A stretch of 64,000 nt of DNA from Chelativorans sp. YIM 93263. GTDB taxonomy: Bacteria > Pseudomonadota > Alphaproteobacteria > Rhizobiales > Rhizobiaceae. Below are positions 54,453 through 62,121 of this stretch, piece by piece (position 1 is the first letter of the stretch; every line of letters begins with the position of its first letter). Made by a program: the position numbers and the translations under genes. Location of the stretch: assembly GCF_028767125.1 (NCBI RefSeq), contig NZ_JAKCWP010000002.1, forward strand, positions 186,001 to 250,000, written 5' to 3'. The notes below the pieces were generated by a model. That model was not told where the DNA came from, did no database searches, and saw only the letters and a list, made by a program, of their open reading frames with translations.

Positions 54453-54961
54453 CACAGAGAATCTTTGGCATAACCGGCTGGAAGAATTCGGGAAAGACGA
54501 CACTCACCGAGAACCTTGTAGAGGAGTTTGCCCGCCGCGGTCTCCGTGTCGCCACGGTTAAGCACGCCCATCACACCTTCGACCTCGAGCAGCCAGGGAC
54601 CGATTCGTTCCGCCACAGAAATGCCGGTGCCGTAGAGACTGCCATTGTTTCCTCCCGCCGGTGGGCTCTCCTGCATGAAATCCGCGAGGAGGAAGAGCCG
54701 GCACTCGACGATGTCCTTGAAAAACTATCACCCTGCGATCTCGTGTTGGTCGAAGGCTATAAGAGGGAGCCGCATCCGAAAATCGAATGCCGCCGCCTCG
54801 AGGCTCGCGACCAGACACCTCTTGCCGGGGCGGTTCCCAATATCCGCGCCGTCGCCGCCGACCATGCTTCCAAAACAGGAGATCTTCCCTTGTTTGCTTT
54901 GGACGATGTGGATGGAATTGCCGGATTTATCGCCGACCATCTTGACCTTCCGAAAGACTGA
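54449..54961 (+). CDS. mobB: molybdopterin-guanine dinucleotide biosynthesis protein B
   Basis: 170 residues. MobB is a small P-loop GTPase that assists MobA in adding GMP to molybdopterin. The Walker A motif GWKNSGKTTLTENLVEEF is at residues 10-27, VATVKHAHHTFD and PGTDSFRHRNAGA follow, and LVLVEGYKREPHPKIEC is the family's third motif. mobA is not next to it in this window. Together with moaA it shows that molybdenum cofactor is made by this organism. Confidence 0.92.
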   Translation: MTQRIFGITGWKNSGKTTLTENLVEEFARRGLRVATVKHAHHTFDLEQPGTDSFRHRNAGAVETAIVSSRRWALLHEIREEEEPALDDVLEKLSPCDLVLVEGYKREPHPKIECRRLEARDQTPLAGAVPNIRAVAADHASKTGDLPLFALDDVDGIAGFIADHLDLPKD

Positions 54962-55073
54962 TTGCCGACCCGCAAGCTTTATGGTTGCAATTTGATTGCG
55001 AAGAATGGGAATATCGTACTAAGCCTCGCGCCAATGACGCATAAAGCGGGGCATAAACGACAGAGAGGAACTT

Positions 55074-55859
55074 ATGCATATCACACGACTAATTGCGTTC
55101 GGATGTTCCGCCGCTGCCGTGGCGCTCACCGCGGGCTCGGTTCAAGCCCAGGAGCAGATGCAGATCAAGATCGGCACGGAAGGCGCATACCCGCCCTTCA
55201 ACTACATCACCGCCGACGGTGAGCTGCAGGGCTTCGATATCGACATCGCACGCGCCCTTTGTGAAGAGATGAACGCAGAGTGCGAGTTCATCACGCAGGA
55301 CTGGGATGGCATCATTCCCGCGCTCCAGGCCGGCCGATTCGATGCCATCATCGCGTCCATGTCAATTACAGAAGACCGTAAAGAGCAGGTCGATTTCACC
55401 GAGAAATACTACAATACGCCACCTGCTATCGTTGTGCCGAATGATTCGAACATCACGGGTGTGACAACGGAAGACCTGGCCGGCAAGGTTATCGGTGCCC
55501 AGGGCTCGACAACGCATTTCAACTATGCCGAAGCCACCTATACCGACAGTGAGGTGCGCGGCTATCCGACCGCCGAAGAGTACAAGCTGGATATGGAGAA
55601 CGGCCGCCTCGACGCCGTCATCGACGATATCATCGTGCTCCAGGAGTGGCTGGATTCGGACAATGGCGCGTGCTGCAAGGTTGTCGATACGGTTACGCCC
55701 ATCGAAGAGATCTATGGCGAAGGCATTGGCATCGCCGTGCGCCAGGGCGAAGATGAGCTGCGAGAGAAGTTTAACGAAGCGATCCAGGCCATCCGCGAAA
55801 ACGGCACCTACCAGGAAATCAACGACAAGTACTTCTCGTTCGACGTCTATGGCGGCTGA
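55074..55859 (+). CDS. amino-acid ABC transporter substrate-binding protein (His/Arg/octopine type)
   Basis: 261 residues. Signal peptide about 1-25 (LIAFGCSAAAVALTAGSVQA). SBP_bac_3 fold with IGTEGAYPPFNYITADGELQ, GFDIDIARALCEEMNAECEF, DWDGIIPALQAGRFDAIIAS, MSITEDRKEQVDFTEKYY and GAQGSTTHFNYAEA, the pattern of lysine/arginine/ornithine, histidine or octopine-binding proteins. The ATG is preceded by GAGAGGAACTT. A strong hairpin-plus-T signal follows, then two permease genes, so the binding protein is likely made in excess over the permeases. Confidence 0.9.
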   Translation: MHITRLIAFGCSAAAVALTAGSVQAQEQMQIKIGTEGAYPPFNYITADGELQGFDIDIARALCEEMNAECEFITQDWDGIIPALQAGRFDAIIASMSITEDRKEQVDFTEKYYNTPPAIVVPNDSNITGVTTEDLAGKVIGAQGSTTHFNYAEATYTDSEVRGYPTAEEYKLDMENGRLDAVIDDIIVLQEWLDSDNGACCKVVDTVTPIEEIYGEGIGIAVRQGEDELREKFNEAIQAIRENGTYQEINDKYFSFDVYGG

Positions 55860-55880
55860 GCGCGTACGCGTTATCTAGAT

Positions 55881-55911
55881 CGTGGCGGGAGCAATCCCGC
55901 CGCGTTTCTTT
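55881..55911 (+). terminator. terminator/attenuator after the binding-protein gene
   Basis: CGTGGCGGGA and TCCCGCCGCG form a 10-base-pair stem (one G-U pair) with a GCAA tetraloop, followed by TTTCTTT. It lies 22 bases after the binding-protein stop and 68 bases before the first permease gene. It can stop most transcripts after the binding protein and let only some continue. Confidence 0.7.
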
Positions 55912-55978
55912 ATGCGGTGATAATCTACGCACCCGGTACCCGTCAGAAACACGCGAAGCACCTGGGCGACGGTGAGGC

Positions 55979-56692
55979 ATGGACGGCATTCTGACCTTAG
56001 TTAATTTCGGCCCCGAGGGCTGGGGTGACGATATTGCCGCCGGAGTCCTTGTCACCGTGAGTTTGGCGCTCGCCACCCTGCCCTTCGGGCTTGCCGTGGG
56101 TTTCGCACTCTCGCTGGCCAAGACATCGCAGGATGCCACGCTGCGTCTGGCCGCCAACATCTACACCACAATCTTTCGCGGCCTGCCGGAGCTTCTGACG
56201 CTCTTTCTGGTGTTCTATGGCGCCCAGATCGCCATTCAGCAGCTTGCGCAGATGACCGGGCGCTCGAGCGGCATCGAGATCAACGCCTTTGTTGCAGGCA
56301 TGGTGGCGTTGGGCGCGGTCTTCTCGGCCTACTCAAGCGAGGTCTTCGTATCCGCCTTTCGCGCCATTCCGCAGGGTCAGTATGAAGGCGCTTATGCAAT
56401 CGGCCTGTCGCGAGGCCGCACCATGCGTCTCGTCATCCTTCCTCAGCTCATCCGCCTTGCCCTGCCCGGGCTTTCCAATCTGTGGCTCATCCTGCTGAAA
56501 GAAACCGCGCTCGTTTCCGTCATTGGCCTTTCCGACATCTTGCGCCAGGCGGGCATTGCCGCCCGGGTCACAAGAGAGGCATTTCTGTTCTTCGGCGTCG
56601 CGTGTCTGCTTTATCTGGTGCTCGCGCTCCTCTCCTCCGTGGTCCTGTCCACGATTGAGCGCCGCGTCTCCGTCGGCGGGGTAATGCGATGA
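55979..56692 (+). CDS. amino-acid ABC transporter permease (HisQ/OccQ type)
   Basis: 237 residues, about five membrane helices. BPD_transp_1 family with ATLPFGLAVGFALSLAKTS, YTTIFRGLPELLTLFLVFYG and the EAA loop EGAYAIGLSRGRTMRLVILP, by which it contacts the ATPase. It forms the channel with the next gene product. The stop overlaps the second permease start as ATGA, so their levels should match. No ATPase gene accompanies them. Confidence 0.9.
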   Translation: MDGILTLVNFGPEGWGDDIAAGVLVTVSLALATLPFGLAVGFALSLAKTSQDATLRLAANIYTTIFRGLPELLTLFLVFYGAQIAIQQLAQMTGRSSGIEINAFVAGMVALGAVFSAYSSEVFVSAFRAIPQGQYEGAYAIGLSRGRTMRLVILPQLIRLALPGLSNLWLILLKETALVSVIGLSDILRQAGIAARVTREAFLFFGVACLLYLVLALLSSVVLSTIERRVSVGGVMR

Positions 56693-57522
56693 GTGTCCCC
56701 CAAACTGTCTCTGATTCCCGCGAACTACCGCCGCCGGTGCAGAAACAGACATGGACGAAGGCGCGTATAGCGGGTGTGGCGCTCCTATGCCTGTGGGGGT
56801 TGGCCAGCCTGGGCATCGCGCTGTTCCTTGTCTCCTCATGGAATCCGGAGCTTTTCCAGCGTTACGCACCACAATATCTTTCCGGCTTGTGGATTACCGT
56901 CCAACTTGTCGCGATTTCGGTTGTAGTCGGCGCCGCCCTCGCAGTGCCCATCGCGCTGGGCCGGCGATCGGACAACCGGGTCGTGTCAGCCGCAGCCTAT
57001 GGCTATGTCTATTTCTTCCGCGGCACGCCACTCATCGCCCAGGTATTTCTGGTCTATTACGGCCTTGGTTCCTTTCGGCCGGAGCTTCAGGCTGTCGGCC
57101 TCTGGGGCTTTTTTCGCGAAGCATGGTATTGTGCACTCTTCGCCTTCACGCTGAACACCTCCGCCTATCAGGCGGAAATTCTGCGTGGCGCGATCGAGAA
57201 CGTCGGCCGCGGTCAGTGGGAAGCGGCCTCTGCACTTGGTCTTTCCCGCCTGCAAACGTTGAGAAAGATCATAATACCTCAAGCCGCGACAGTGGCGCTC
57301 CGCCCCCTTGGCAACGAGGTCGTCCTCATGCTGAAAGGTTCGGCCATCGTTGCGATCATCACGGTCTACGACTTGATGGGCGAGACCCGCCGCGCCTATG
57401 CACGCACGTTCGATTTCCAGACCTATGTTTGGGCGGCCCTCATCTATCTCGGGCTGGTCGAAATCTTGCGCATGGCCGTAGATCGTATCGAACGGCGGTT
57501 GACACGACACCTGCGTCGGTAA
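56689..57522 (+). CDS. amino-acid ABC transporter permease (HisM/OccM type)
   Basis: 277 residues. A hydrophilic head of about 25 residues precedes the membrane helices (IAGVALLCLWGLASLGIALF, then GLWITVQLVAISVVVGAAL). YVYFFRGTPLIAQVFLVYYG and the EAA loop [20 protein letters not shown] identify a polar amino-acid permease. It is coupled by ATGA overlap to the first permease. Where the ATP-binding gene would be expected next there is instead a hydroxyacid dehydrogenase, 36 bases downstream. Confidence 0.9.
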   Translation: MSVPQTVSDSRELPPPVQKQTWTKARIAGVALLCLWGLASLGIALFLVSSWNPELFQRYAPQYLSGLWITVQLVAISVVVGAALAVPIALGRRSDNRVVSAAAYGYVYFFRGTPLIAQVFLVYYGLGSFRPELQAVGLWGFFREAWYCALFAFTLNTSAYQAEILRGAIENVGRGQWEAASALGLSRLQTLRKIIIPQAATVALRPLGNEVVLMLKGSAIVAIITVYDLMGETRRAYARTFDFQTYVWAALIYLGLVEILRMAVDRIERRLTRHLRR

Positions 57523-57558
57523 AAAGCCTGTGTCTTGGACAACGTGGAGGAAAGCCCA

Positions 57559-58428
57559 ATGGCCAAAGTTGCATTCATCGGTTTGGGGGTGATGGGTTAT
57601 CCCATGGCCGGACATCTAAAAGCGCGTGGCAATCACGATGTCACTGTTTACAACCGAACCACCGAAAAAGCGGAGAACTGGGTTTCCGAGCACGGCGGCT
57701 CCGCGGCGGCAACACCGGCGGAAGCCGCCCGCGGCAAGGATTTTGTCTTCGCCTGCGTAGGCAATGACGACGACCTGCGTTCGGTGACTCTCGGACCCGA
57801 CGGCGCGTTCCAGTCCATGTCGGCCGGTTCCGTGTTCATCGACAACACGACCGCCTCCGCCGAGGTGGCCAGGGAGCTTGCCGACGAGGCGGAAAAGCGC
57901 AGCTTCGGCTTCATCGACGCGCCGGTTTCCGGCGGCCAGGCAGGCGCGGAAAACGGCGTCCTGACGGTGATGTGCGGCGGAGAAAGCGGCACGTTCGAGA
58001 AGGCCAAGCCCGTCATCGATTCCTATGCACGCATGGTTGGTCTGATGGGCCCGGCCGGCGCCGGTCAATTGACGAAAATGATTAACCAGATCTGCATCGC
58101 TGGCCTCGTGCAAGGTCTGGCCGAAGGCATCCATTTCGGAAAGAAGGCCGGGCTCGACATCGAAAAGGTGGTCGAAGTCATTTCCAAGGGCGCCGCTGGG
58201 TCGTGGCAGATGGAAAATCGGCACAAGACCATGAATGAGGGCAAGTACGATTTCGGCTTCGCGGTCGACTGGATGCGGAAGGATTTAGGAATTTGCCTGT
58301 CGGAAGCCGACCGGAACGGCGCGAAGCTGCCGGTGACCGCACTTGTCGATCAGTTTTACAAGGAGGTGCAGGAGTTGGGCGGAAAGCGCTGGGATACCTC
58401 CTCGCTGCTTGCACGATTGGAAAAGTAG
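57559..58428 (+). CDS. 3-hydroxyisobutyrate dehydrogenase family NAD(P)-dependent oxidoreductase
   Basis: 289 residues from the ATG at 57559 (GGAGG eight bases upstream). Beta-hydroxyacid dehydrogenase family: nucleotide motif VAFIGLGVMGYPMAGHL, substrate motif FIDAPVSGGQAGAENG (about 115-130) and catalytic Lys in GAGQLTKMINQICIAG (about 170). Members oxidise 3-hydroxyisobutyrate, tartronate semialdehyde or related acids. It follows the permeases by 36 bases and may be co-transcribed, which would tie it to breakdown of the imported compound. The exact substrate is unknown. Confidence 0.88.
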   Translation: MAKVAFIGLGVMGYPMAGHLKARGNHDVTVYNRTTEKAENWVSEHGGSAAATPAEAARGKDFVFACVGNDDDLRSVTLGPDGAFQSMSAGSVFIDNTTASAEVARELADEAEKRSFGFIDAPVSGGQAGAENGVLTVMCGGESGTFEKAKPVIDSYARMVGLMGPAGAGQLTKMINQICIAGLVQGLAEGIHFGKKAGLDIEKVVEVISKGAAGSWQMENRHKTMNEGKYDFGFAVDWMRKDLGICLSEADRNGAKLPVTALVDQFYKEVQELGGKRWDTSSLLARLEK

Positions 58429-58624
58429 AGACAGCAAGAAAGAGCCACGCGCTGTTCCGGCTGATCGCTTTCTGCATCCATTGCAGCCAAGCCTTGAAAC
58501 GATGCAGCTTTTCAGTCTTGACGGCGTAGCCATCGAGACGGGCTACGGACACCCGGATGAAGGTGGAGCGGGCCCCGGCGCCACCGTGGAGCTTCCTCCC
58601 CGGCGCGCCCAAGTAGCATCCCTC

Positions 58625-59116
58625 TCACGCGGCCGAACTCGCCGCCTCCTTATCCAGCACGAGATAATCGAGCGGCAGCTCGGTCGTGTATTTGATCTGC
58701 TCCATGGCGAAGGAAGACGAAACGTCCCGTATCTCGATCTTTGAGATGAGCCGCTTATAGAAGGCATCATAAGCCGCAATGTCCGGTACCACCACGCGCA
58801 GCAGATAATCCACGTCACCGCTCATCCGATAGAACTCGACCACCTCCGGGAACTGCCTGACCACTTCCGAGAAGCGCTGCAACCACTCGTGACTATGTGC
58901 ATTGGTGCGGATCGAGACGAACACGGTCACTCGCGCATTGACTTTCACGGGGTCAAGAACGGCCACACGCCGGCGAATGACGCCTTCTTCCTCCAACTTC
59001 TGGATGCGCCGCCAGCAGGGCGTCGTCGAAAGCCCCACTTTCTTGGCGATATCGGCCACGGCCAGCGTGGAGTTCTCCTGAAGCAGGCGCAAAATCTTAC
59101 GGTCGAGTCGATCCAT
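58625..59116 (-). CDS. Lrp/AsnC family transcriptional regulator
   Basis: 163 residues. The N-terminal helix-turn-helix (DRKILRLLQENSTLAVADIA, then VGLSTTPCWRRIQKLEEEGV) is followed by the ligand-binding RAM domain with VEFYRMSGDVDYLLRVVVPD. Lrp-type regulators sense amino acids. The ATG at 59116 has GGAG upstream. An AT-rich palindrome directly upstream may be its own binding site. It is convergent with the dehydrogenase gene, across 196 bases in which I recognised no gene. Confidence 0.92.
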   Translation of the reverse strand: MDRLDRKILRLLQENSTLAVADIAKKVGLSTTPCWRRIQKLEEEGVIRRRVAVLDPVKVNARVTVFVSIRTNAHSHEWLQRFSEVVRQFPEVVEFYRMSGDVDYLLRVVVPDIAAYDAFYKRLISKIEIRDVSSSFAMEQIKYTTELPLDYLVLDKEAASSAA

Positions 59117-59128
59117 ATCATTCTCCAG

Positions 59129-59150
59129 TAGAAAATATTTCTAGAAATGA
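59129..59150. promoter_or_regulatory. AT-rich palindrome before the Lrp-type gene
   Basis: The 22 bases contain TTTCTAGAAA, a perfect 10-base palindrome, overlapping the imperfect palindrome AGAAAATATTTCT. It stands 13 bases upstream of the lrp ATG in otherwise GC-rich DNA. Lrp proteins often bind AT-rich palindromes at their own promoter. Confidence 0.35.
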
Positions 59151-59225
59151 CGGATCAGAAACGTGATTACAAGAAAATTATTCTTATATCCAGTGAAGCG
59201 GCGCTGAAGCGCAGCCTCGCAACCC

Positions 59226-59840
59226 TCAAAGCCTTGCCCATACTTCCCGCTGGAGAACCGGCAACAGTTCAGCCTCGAACCAGGGATTTTTCTTCAGCCA
59301 CGCCGTGTTTCGCCAGGACGGATGCGGCAATGGCAAAACCCGAGGGCTACGTGTTTCACCAAAAATCTCCCGCCATGCCTGCATCGTCTCCGTAAGATTC
59401 TTTTTGCGCGAGGAACCGAGATGCCAAGCCTGTGCATATTGCCCGATGACCAGAATAAGATCGATCTGCGGCATCTGCGCCATCAGCCGCGCGCGCCAGG
59501 TGGGCGCACACTCCCGTCGCGGCGGCAGGTCGCTACCCTTCGCGTCGTAGCCGGGAAAACAGAAGCCCATCGGTATGATGGCGAAGTTTCGCGGATCGTA
59601 AAACTGGGCGCGATCCACGCCGAGCCACTGGCGCAGTCGATCACCCGACCGGTCGTCGAAGGGAAGCCCCGATTCGTGAACACGTGTCCCCGGCGCCTGC
59701 CCCGCAATCAGTATGCGTGCCTGGTGGGACCCGATCAGGACGGGACGCGGTTCATGCGGCAATGGCGCGCCCGCTGGCTCATCCCTGCACATGCGGCAAG
59801 CGCGGATACTGCTTAAAAGATGTTCGAGCGTTTCAGTCAT
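59226..59840 (-). CDS. uracil-DNA glycosylase family protein
   Basis: 204 residues from the ATG at 59840, with TAGGGA upstream; the open frame runs 14 codons further into the GST gene. Motif A is LIAGQAPGTRVHESGLPFDD, then RLRQWLGVDRAQFYDPRNFA, MGFCFPGYDAKGSDLPPR and the C-terminal LPLPHPSWRN (motif B). A CRMC pair is near the N-terminus, without the further cysteines of the four-Cys iron-sulfur class. Activity on uracil is likely but not certain for this subgroup. It starts four bases after the GST stop. Confidence 0.88.
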   Translation of the reverse strand: MTETLEHLLSSIRACRMCRDEPAGAPLPHEPRPVLIGSHQARILIAGQAPGTRVHESGLPFDDRSGDRLRQWLGVDRAQFYDPRNFAIIPMGFCFPGYDAKGSDLPPRRECAPTWRARLMAQMPQIDLILVIGQYAQAWHLGSSRKKNLTETMQAWREIFGETRSPRVLPLPHPSWRNTAWLKKNPWFEAELLPVLQREVWARL

Positions 59841-59844
59841 TTCC

Positions 59845-60456
59845 CTACGCAGCGGCGCTGGGCCTGTCGGCCACCGTGTCATACCAGCGATGCAGATGAT
59901 CGAGACCTTCCGGCATTTCGATCCGTGCGGGTTTCATAAACTGGATTGAGACCAGGCCGGTAATATCGGCGATGGTGAATGCATCACCCGTCAAGAAAGC
60001 TCGAGAGGCCAACTCCTCGTTTAAAAACGATAAAAACGCTCGCGCCCTCGGCTTATTGGCCTCGCCCCATTCCGGCACCTGCGGCACCTCCCGCTCCCGC
60101 ATTGCCGGGTGAAGGTGGCGAAAAGCGGCCGCGACCGGCAGATAGAGTTCGAACTCGACCCGGCGTTGCCACATTTCCACGCGGGCGCGGTCGAGCGCGT
60201 CCGTCCCGAAAAGCGCCGGTTGGGGATGCAACTCCTCAAAATAGCGGCAAATCGCCACCGACTCAGTCAGAATGGTGCCGTCGTCCAACTCTAACACCGG
60301 AAGACGCTGCAGCGGATTGAGACGCGTTACCGCTTCGCTTCGGTGCTCCATCATTCCCATGTCTACCGGAATCGTCGGAAGCTCAATGCCCTTCTCGGCC
60401 AGAAAAATCCGCACTCGCCGTGGATTTGGTGCCCTCCCGCCATCGTAAAGTTTCAT
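59845..60456 (-). CDS. glutathione S-transferase family protein
   Basis: 203 residues from the ATG at 60456, which follows GGAGGGAG. The N-terminal thioredoxin-like domain (about 1-80) has MKLYDGGRAPNPRRVRIFLA and NPLQRLPVLELDDGTILTES, where the Glu-Ser pair binds glutathione. The helical C-terminal domain has AFTIADITGLVSIQFM (the N-capping motif). The catalytic Ser/Tyr place holds an Asn-Pro as in several bacterial GSTs. The substrate is unknown. It is the first gene of a two-gene unit with the uracil-DNA glycosylase. Confidence 0.9.
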   Translation of the reverse strand: MKLYDGGRAPNPRRVRIFLAEKGIELPTIPVDMGMMEHRSEAVTRLNPLQRLPVLELDDGTILTESVAICRYFEELHPQPALFGTDALDRARVEMWQRRVEFELYLPVAAAFRHLHPAMREREVPQVPEWGEANKPRARAFLSFLNEELASRAFLTGDAFTIADITGLVSIQFMKPARIEMPEGLDHLHRWYDTVADRPSAAA

Positions 60457-60583
60457 TCGGCGTCTCCCTCCGTTCCGTTTCCATGGTACGTCTGGTCCAA
60501 TCATGGGACACCCGCTGCGATTGAAGGGTTTTTAATCATTCGTCCCTAGGTTCGGCGCTCAACGGTGGAGCAGTTAACCAGCG

Positions 60584-62110
60584 ATGGCGCTGAACGACAA
60601 ACATATTGCCGACAAGTTCATTGTCGACCGGTCGAAACCGCACCGCAACCGCGAAGTCGCCCAAGCGGTGCGCCGGACCCGCGACCGCCTTTCTCAGACA
60701 TCCGGCAATCCGGCTTTCGATCGCGACATGTTGAAGATCCACGCCCGTGCGATCATCAACAGCACGCTTGTGATCCTTCTTTTTGTTCTTGCCATCGGCG
60801 CGATAATATTCGCCGTGGGAATGACCCAAACACCGCCCTACTGGGTCCTTCTGGCAGGCGGAAGCTATGCCGCGCTTTTTCTGTTGGCACGGCGCGTCGA
60901 TCGGCTCTCCCTGGGTGATATGAATGCCGCGAGCTTGCGCCTGCAGTTCCTCTGCCTGCACTTCCTGACCGGCGTTGGCTGGGCGTTCTTTGCTTCGTTG
61001 GAATGCCTCCAGTGCGGCATCAATCAAGTACCCGTCATGATCGCGGTCATTCTTCTGATGATGATAGCCGCAACCGCACTCCTTGCCGCGTCGCTGCGCG
61101 GAGCCATCGCTGCCACCTTTGCCCTTCCCGTAGCAGTTTACGCGTACAACTACGCGCGCCTGCCCCTGGACGTCGAGCCGATTATGGCCGGCCTACTCAT
61201 CTTGTCGCTGCCATTCTTCAGCTATGTTGCCCACCATCGCAACAAGGCATCCGTTTCGCTCCTTTCCTTCCGCAGTGAAAAGGACGGGCTCATCGCAGAG
61301 TTGGAAGAGGCGAATGCGGTTTCGGACGAAGCCCGCCGCCGGGCAGAGGAAGCTAACCTTGCCAAATCAAGGTTCCTCGCATCCATGAGCCACGAACTGC
61401 GGACGCCACTCAACGCCATACTGGGCTTTTCCGAAGTGATGGCTAAGGAGGTTCTCGGACCGATTCATAACGAGACCTACCGGGAATACGCCCGAGACGT
61501 CCACGAATCCGGAAAGCACCTGCTCGGCCTGATCAACGAGATCCTGGACCTTTCCCGCATTGAGGCTGGCCGTTATCAGATGCACGAAGAGCCGCTCGAA
61601 CTCACGGACGTGGTGCAGGAATGCTGCCGCATGATCGAGTTGAAGGTGCGCGCGAAGGACATCCGCCTGGTCCAGCAGTTCGAGCCAGTACTGCCCCGTC
61701 TCCTGGCGGATGAACGTTCCGTTCGGCAGATCGCCTTGAACCTGCTTTCCAACGCCGTGAAGTTCACGCCATCCGGCGGCGAGATCATCGTCCGCGTCGG
61801 CTGGACAGCAGGCGGCGGCCAGTACATTTCCGTCAAGGACAACGGCCCCGGCATCCCCGAGGATGAAATCCCGGTAGTGCTGTCCGCCTTCGGACAGGGC
61901 TCGATCACGATCAAGAATGCTGAACAGGGCGCCGGCTTGGGACTTCCAATCGTACAGGGCCTTGCCGCCCTCCACGGCGGCACACTTGACCTGAAAGCGA
62001 AGCTGCGCGAAGGAACGGAAGCGATTGTCGCTTTCCCGCCGTCACGTGTCATGGAAGAGTTGCCGGCAATTCCCACGCGGCAGGTGAACCGCCTCCGCGA
62101 GAGCGCCTGA
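60584..62110 (+). CDS. membrane sensor histidine kinase
   Basis: 508 residues. About six membrane helices lie between residues 55 and 215 (INSTLVILLFVLAIGAIIFA, then IAVILLMMIAATALLAAS and others) with no clear PAS or periplasmic sensor domain. A short coiled coil (about 235-262) leads to the H-box ASMSHELRTPLNAILGFSE (His about 271), N-box LNLLSNAVKFTPSGG, D-box VKDNGPGIPEDEIP and G-box GAGLGLPIVQGLA. The type resembles PleC/PdhS-like kinases of alphaproteobacteria, which act on DivK. No response regulator is adjacent. An inverted repeat overlaps its stop. Confidence 0.88.
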   Translation: MALNDKHIADKFIVDRSKPHRNREVAQAVRRTRDRLSQTSGNPAFDRDMLKIHARAIINSTLVILLFVLAIGAIIFAVGMTQTPPYWVLLAGGSYAALFLLARRVDRLSLGDMNAASLRLQFLCLHFLTGVGWAFFASLECLQCGINQVPVMIAVILLMMIAATALLAASLRGAIAATFALPVAVYAYNYARLPLDVEPIMAGLLILSLPFFSYVAHHRNKASVSLLSFRSEKDGLIAELEEANAVSDEARRRAEEANLAKSRFLASMSHELRTPLNAILGFSEVMAKEVLGPIHNETYREYARDVHESGKHLLGLINEILDLSRIEAGRYQMHEEPLELTDVVQECCRMIELKVRAKDIRLVQQFEPVLPRLLADERSVRQIALNLLSNAVKFTPSGGEIIVRVGWTAGGGQYISVKDNGPGIPEDEIPVVLSAFGQGSITIKNAEQGAGLGLPIVQGLAALHGGTLDLKAKLREGTEAIVAFPPSRVMEELPAIPTRQVNRLRESA

Positions 62111-62121
62111 AGCTCTCGTTT
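62098..62121. terminator. hairpin between the histidine kinase and cobT-like genes
   Basis: CGAGAGC and GCTCTCG make a 7-base-pair stem with a 7-base loop, followed by TTT on the plus strand. It spans the kinase stop codon and touches the stop of the convergent cobT-like gene. It could serve both directions, weakly. Confidence 0.45.

Noticed and set aside
58502-58624. Short open stretch beginning with an ATG between the dehydrogenase and Lrp genes
   Set aside because: No ribosome-binding site, no conserved domain I can defend, and it runs into the lrp gene on the other strand. A remnant of a gene cannot be shown.
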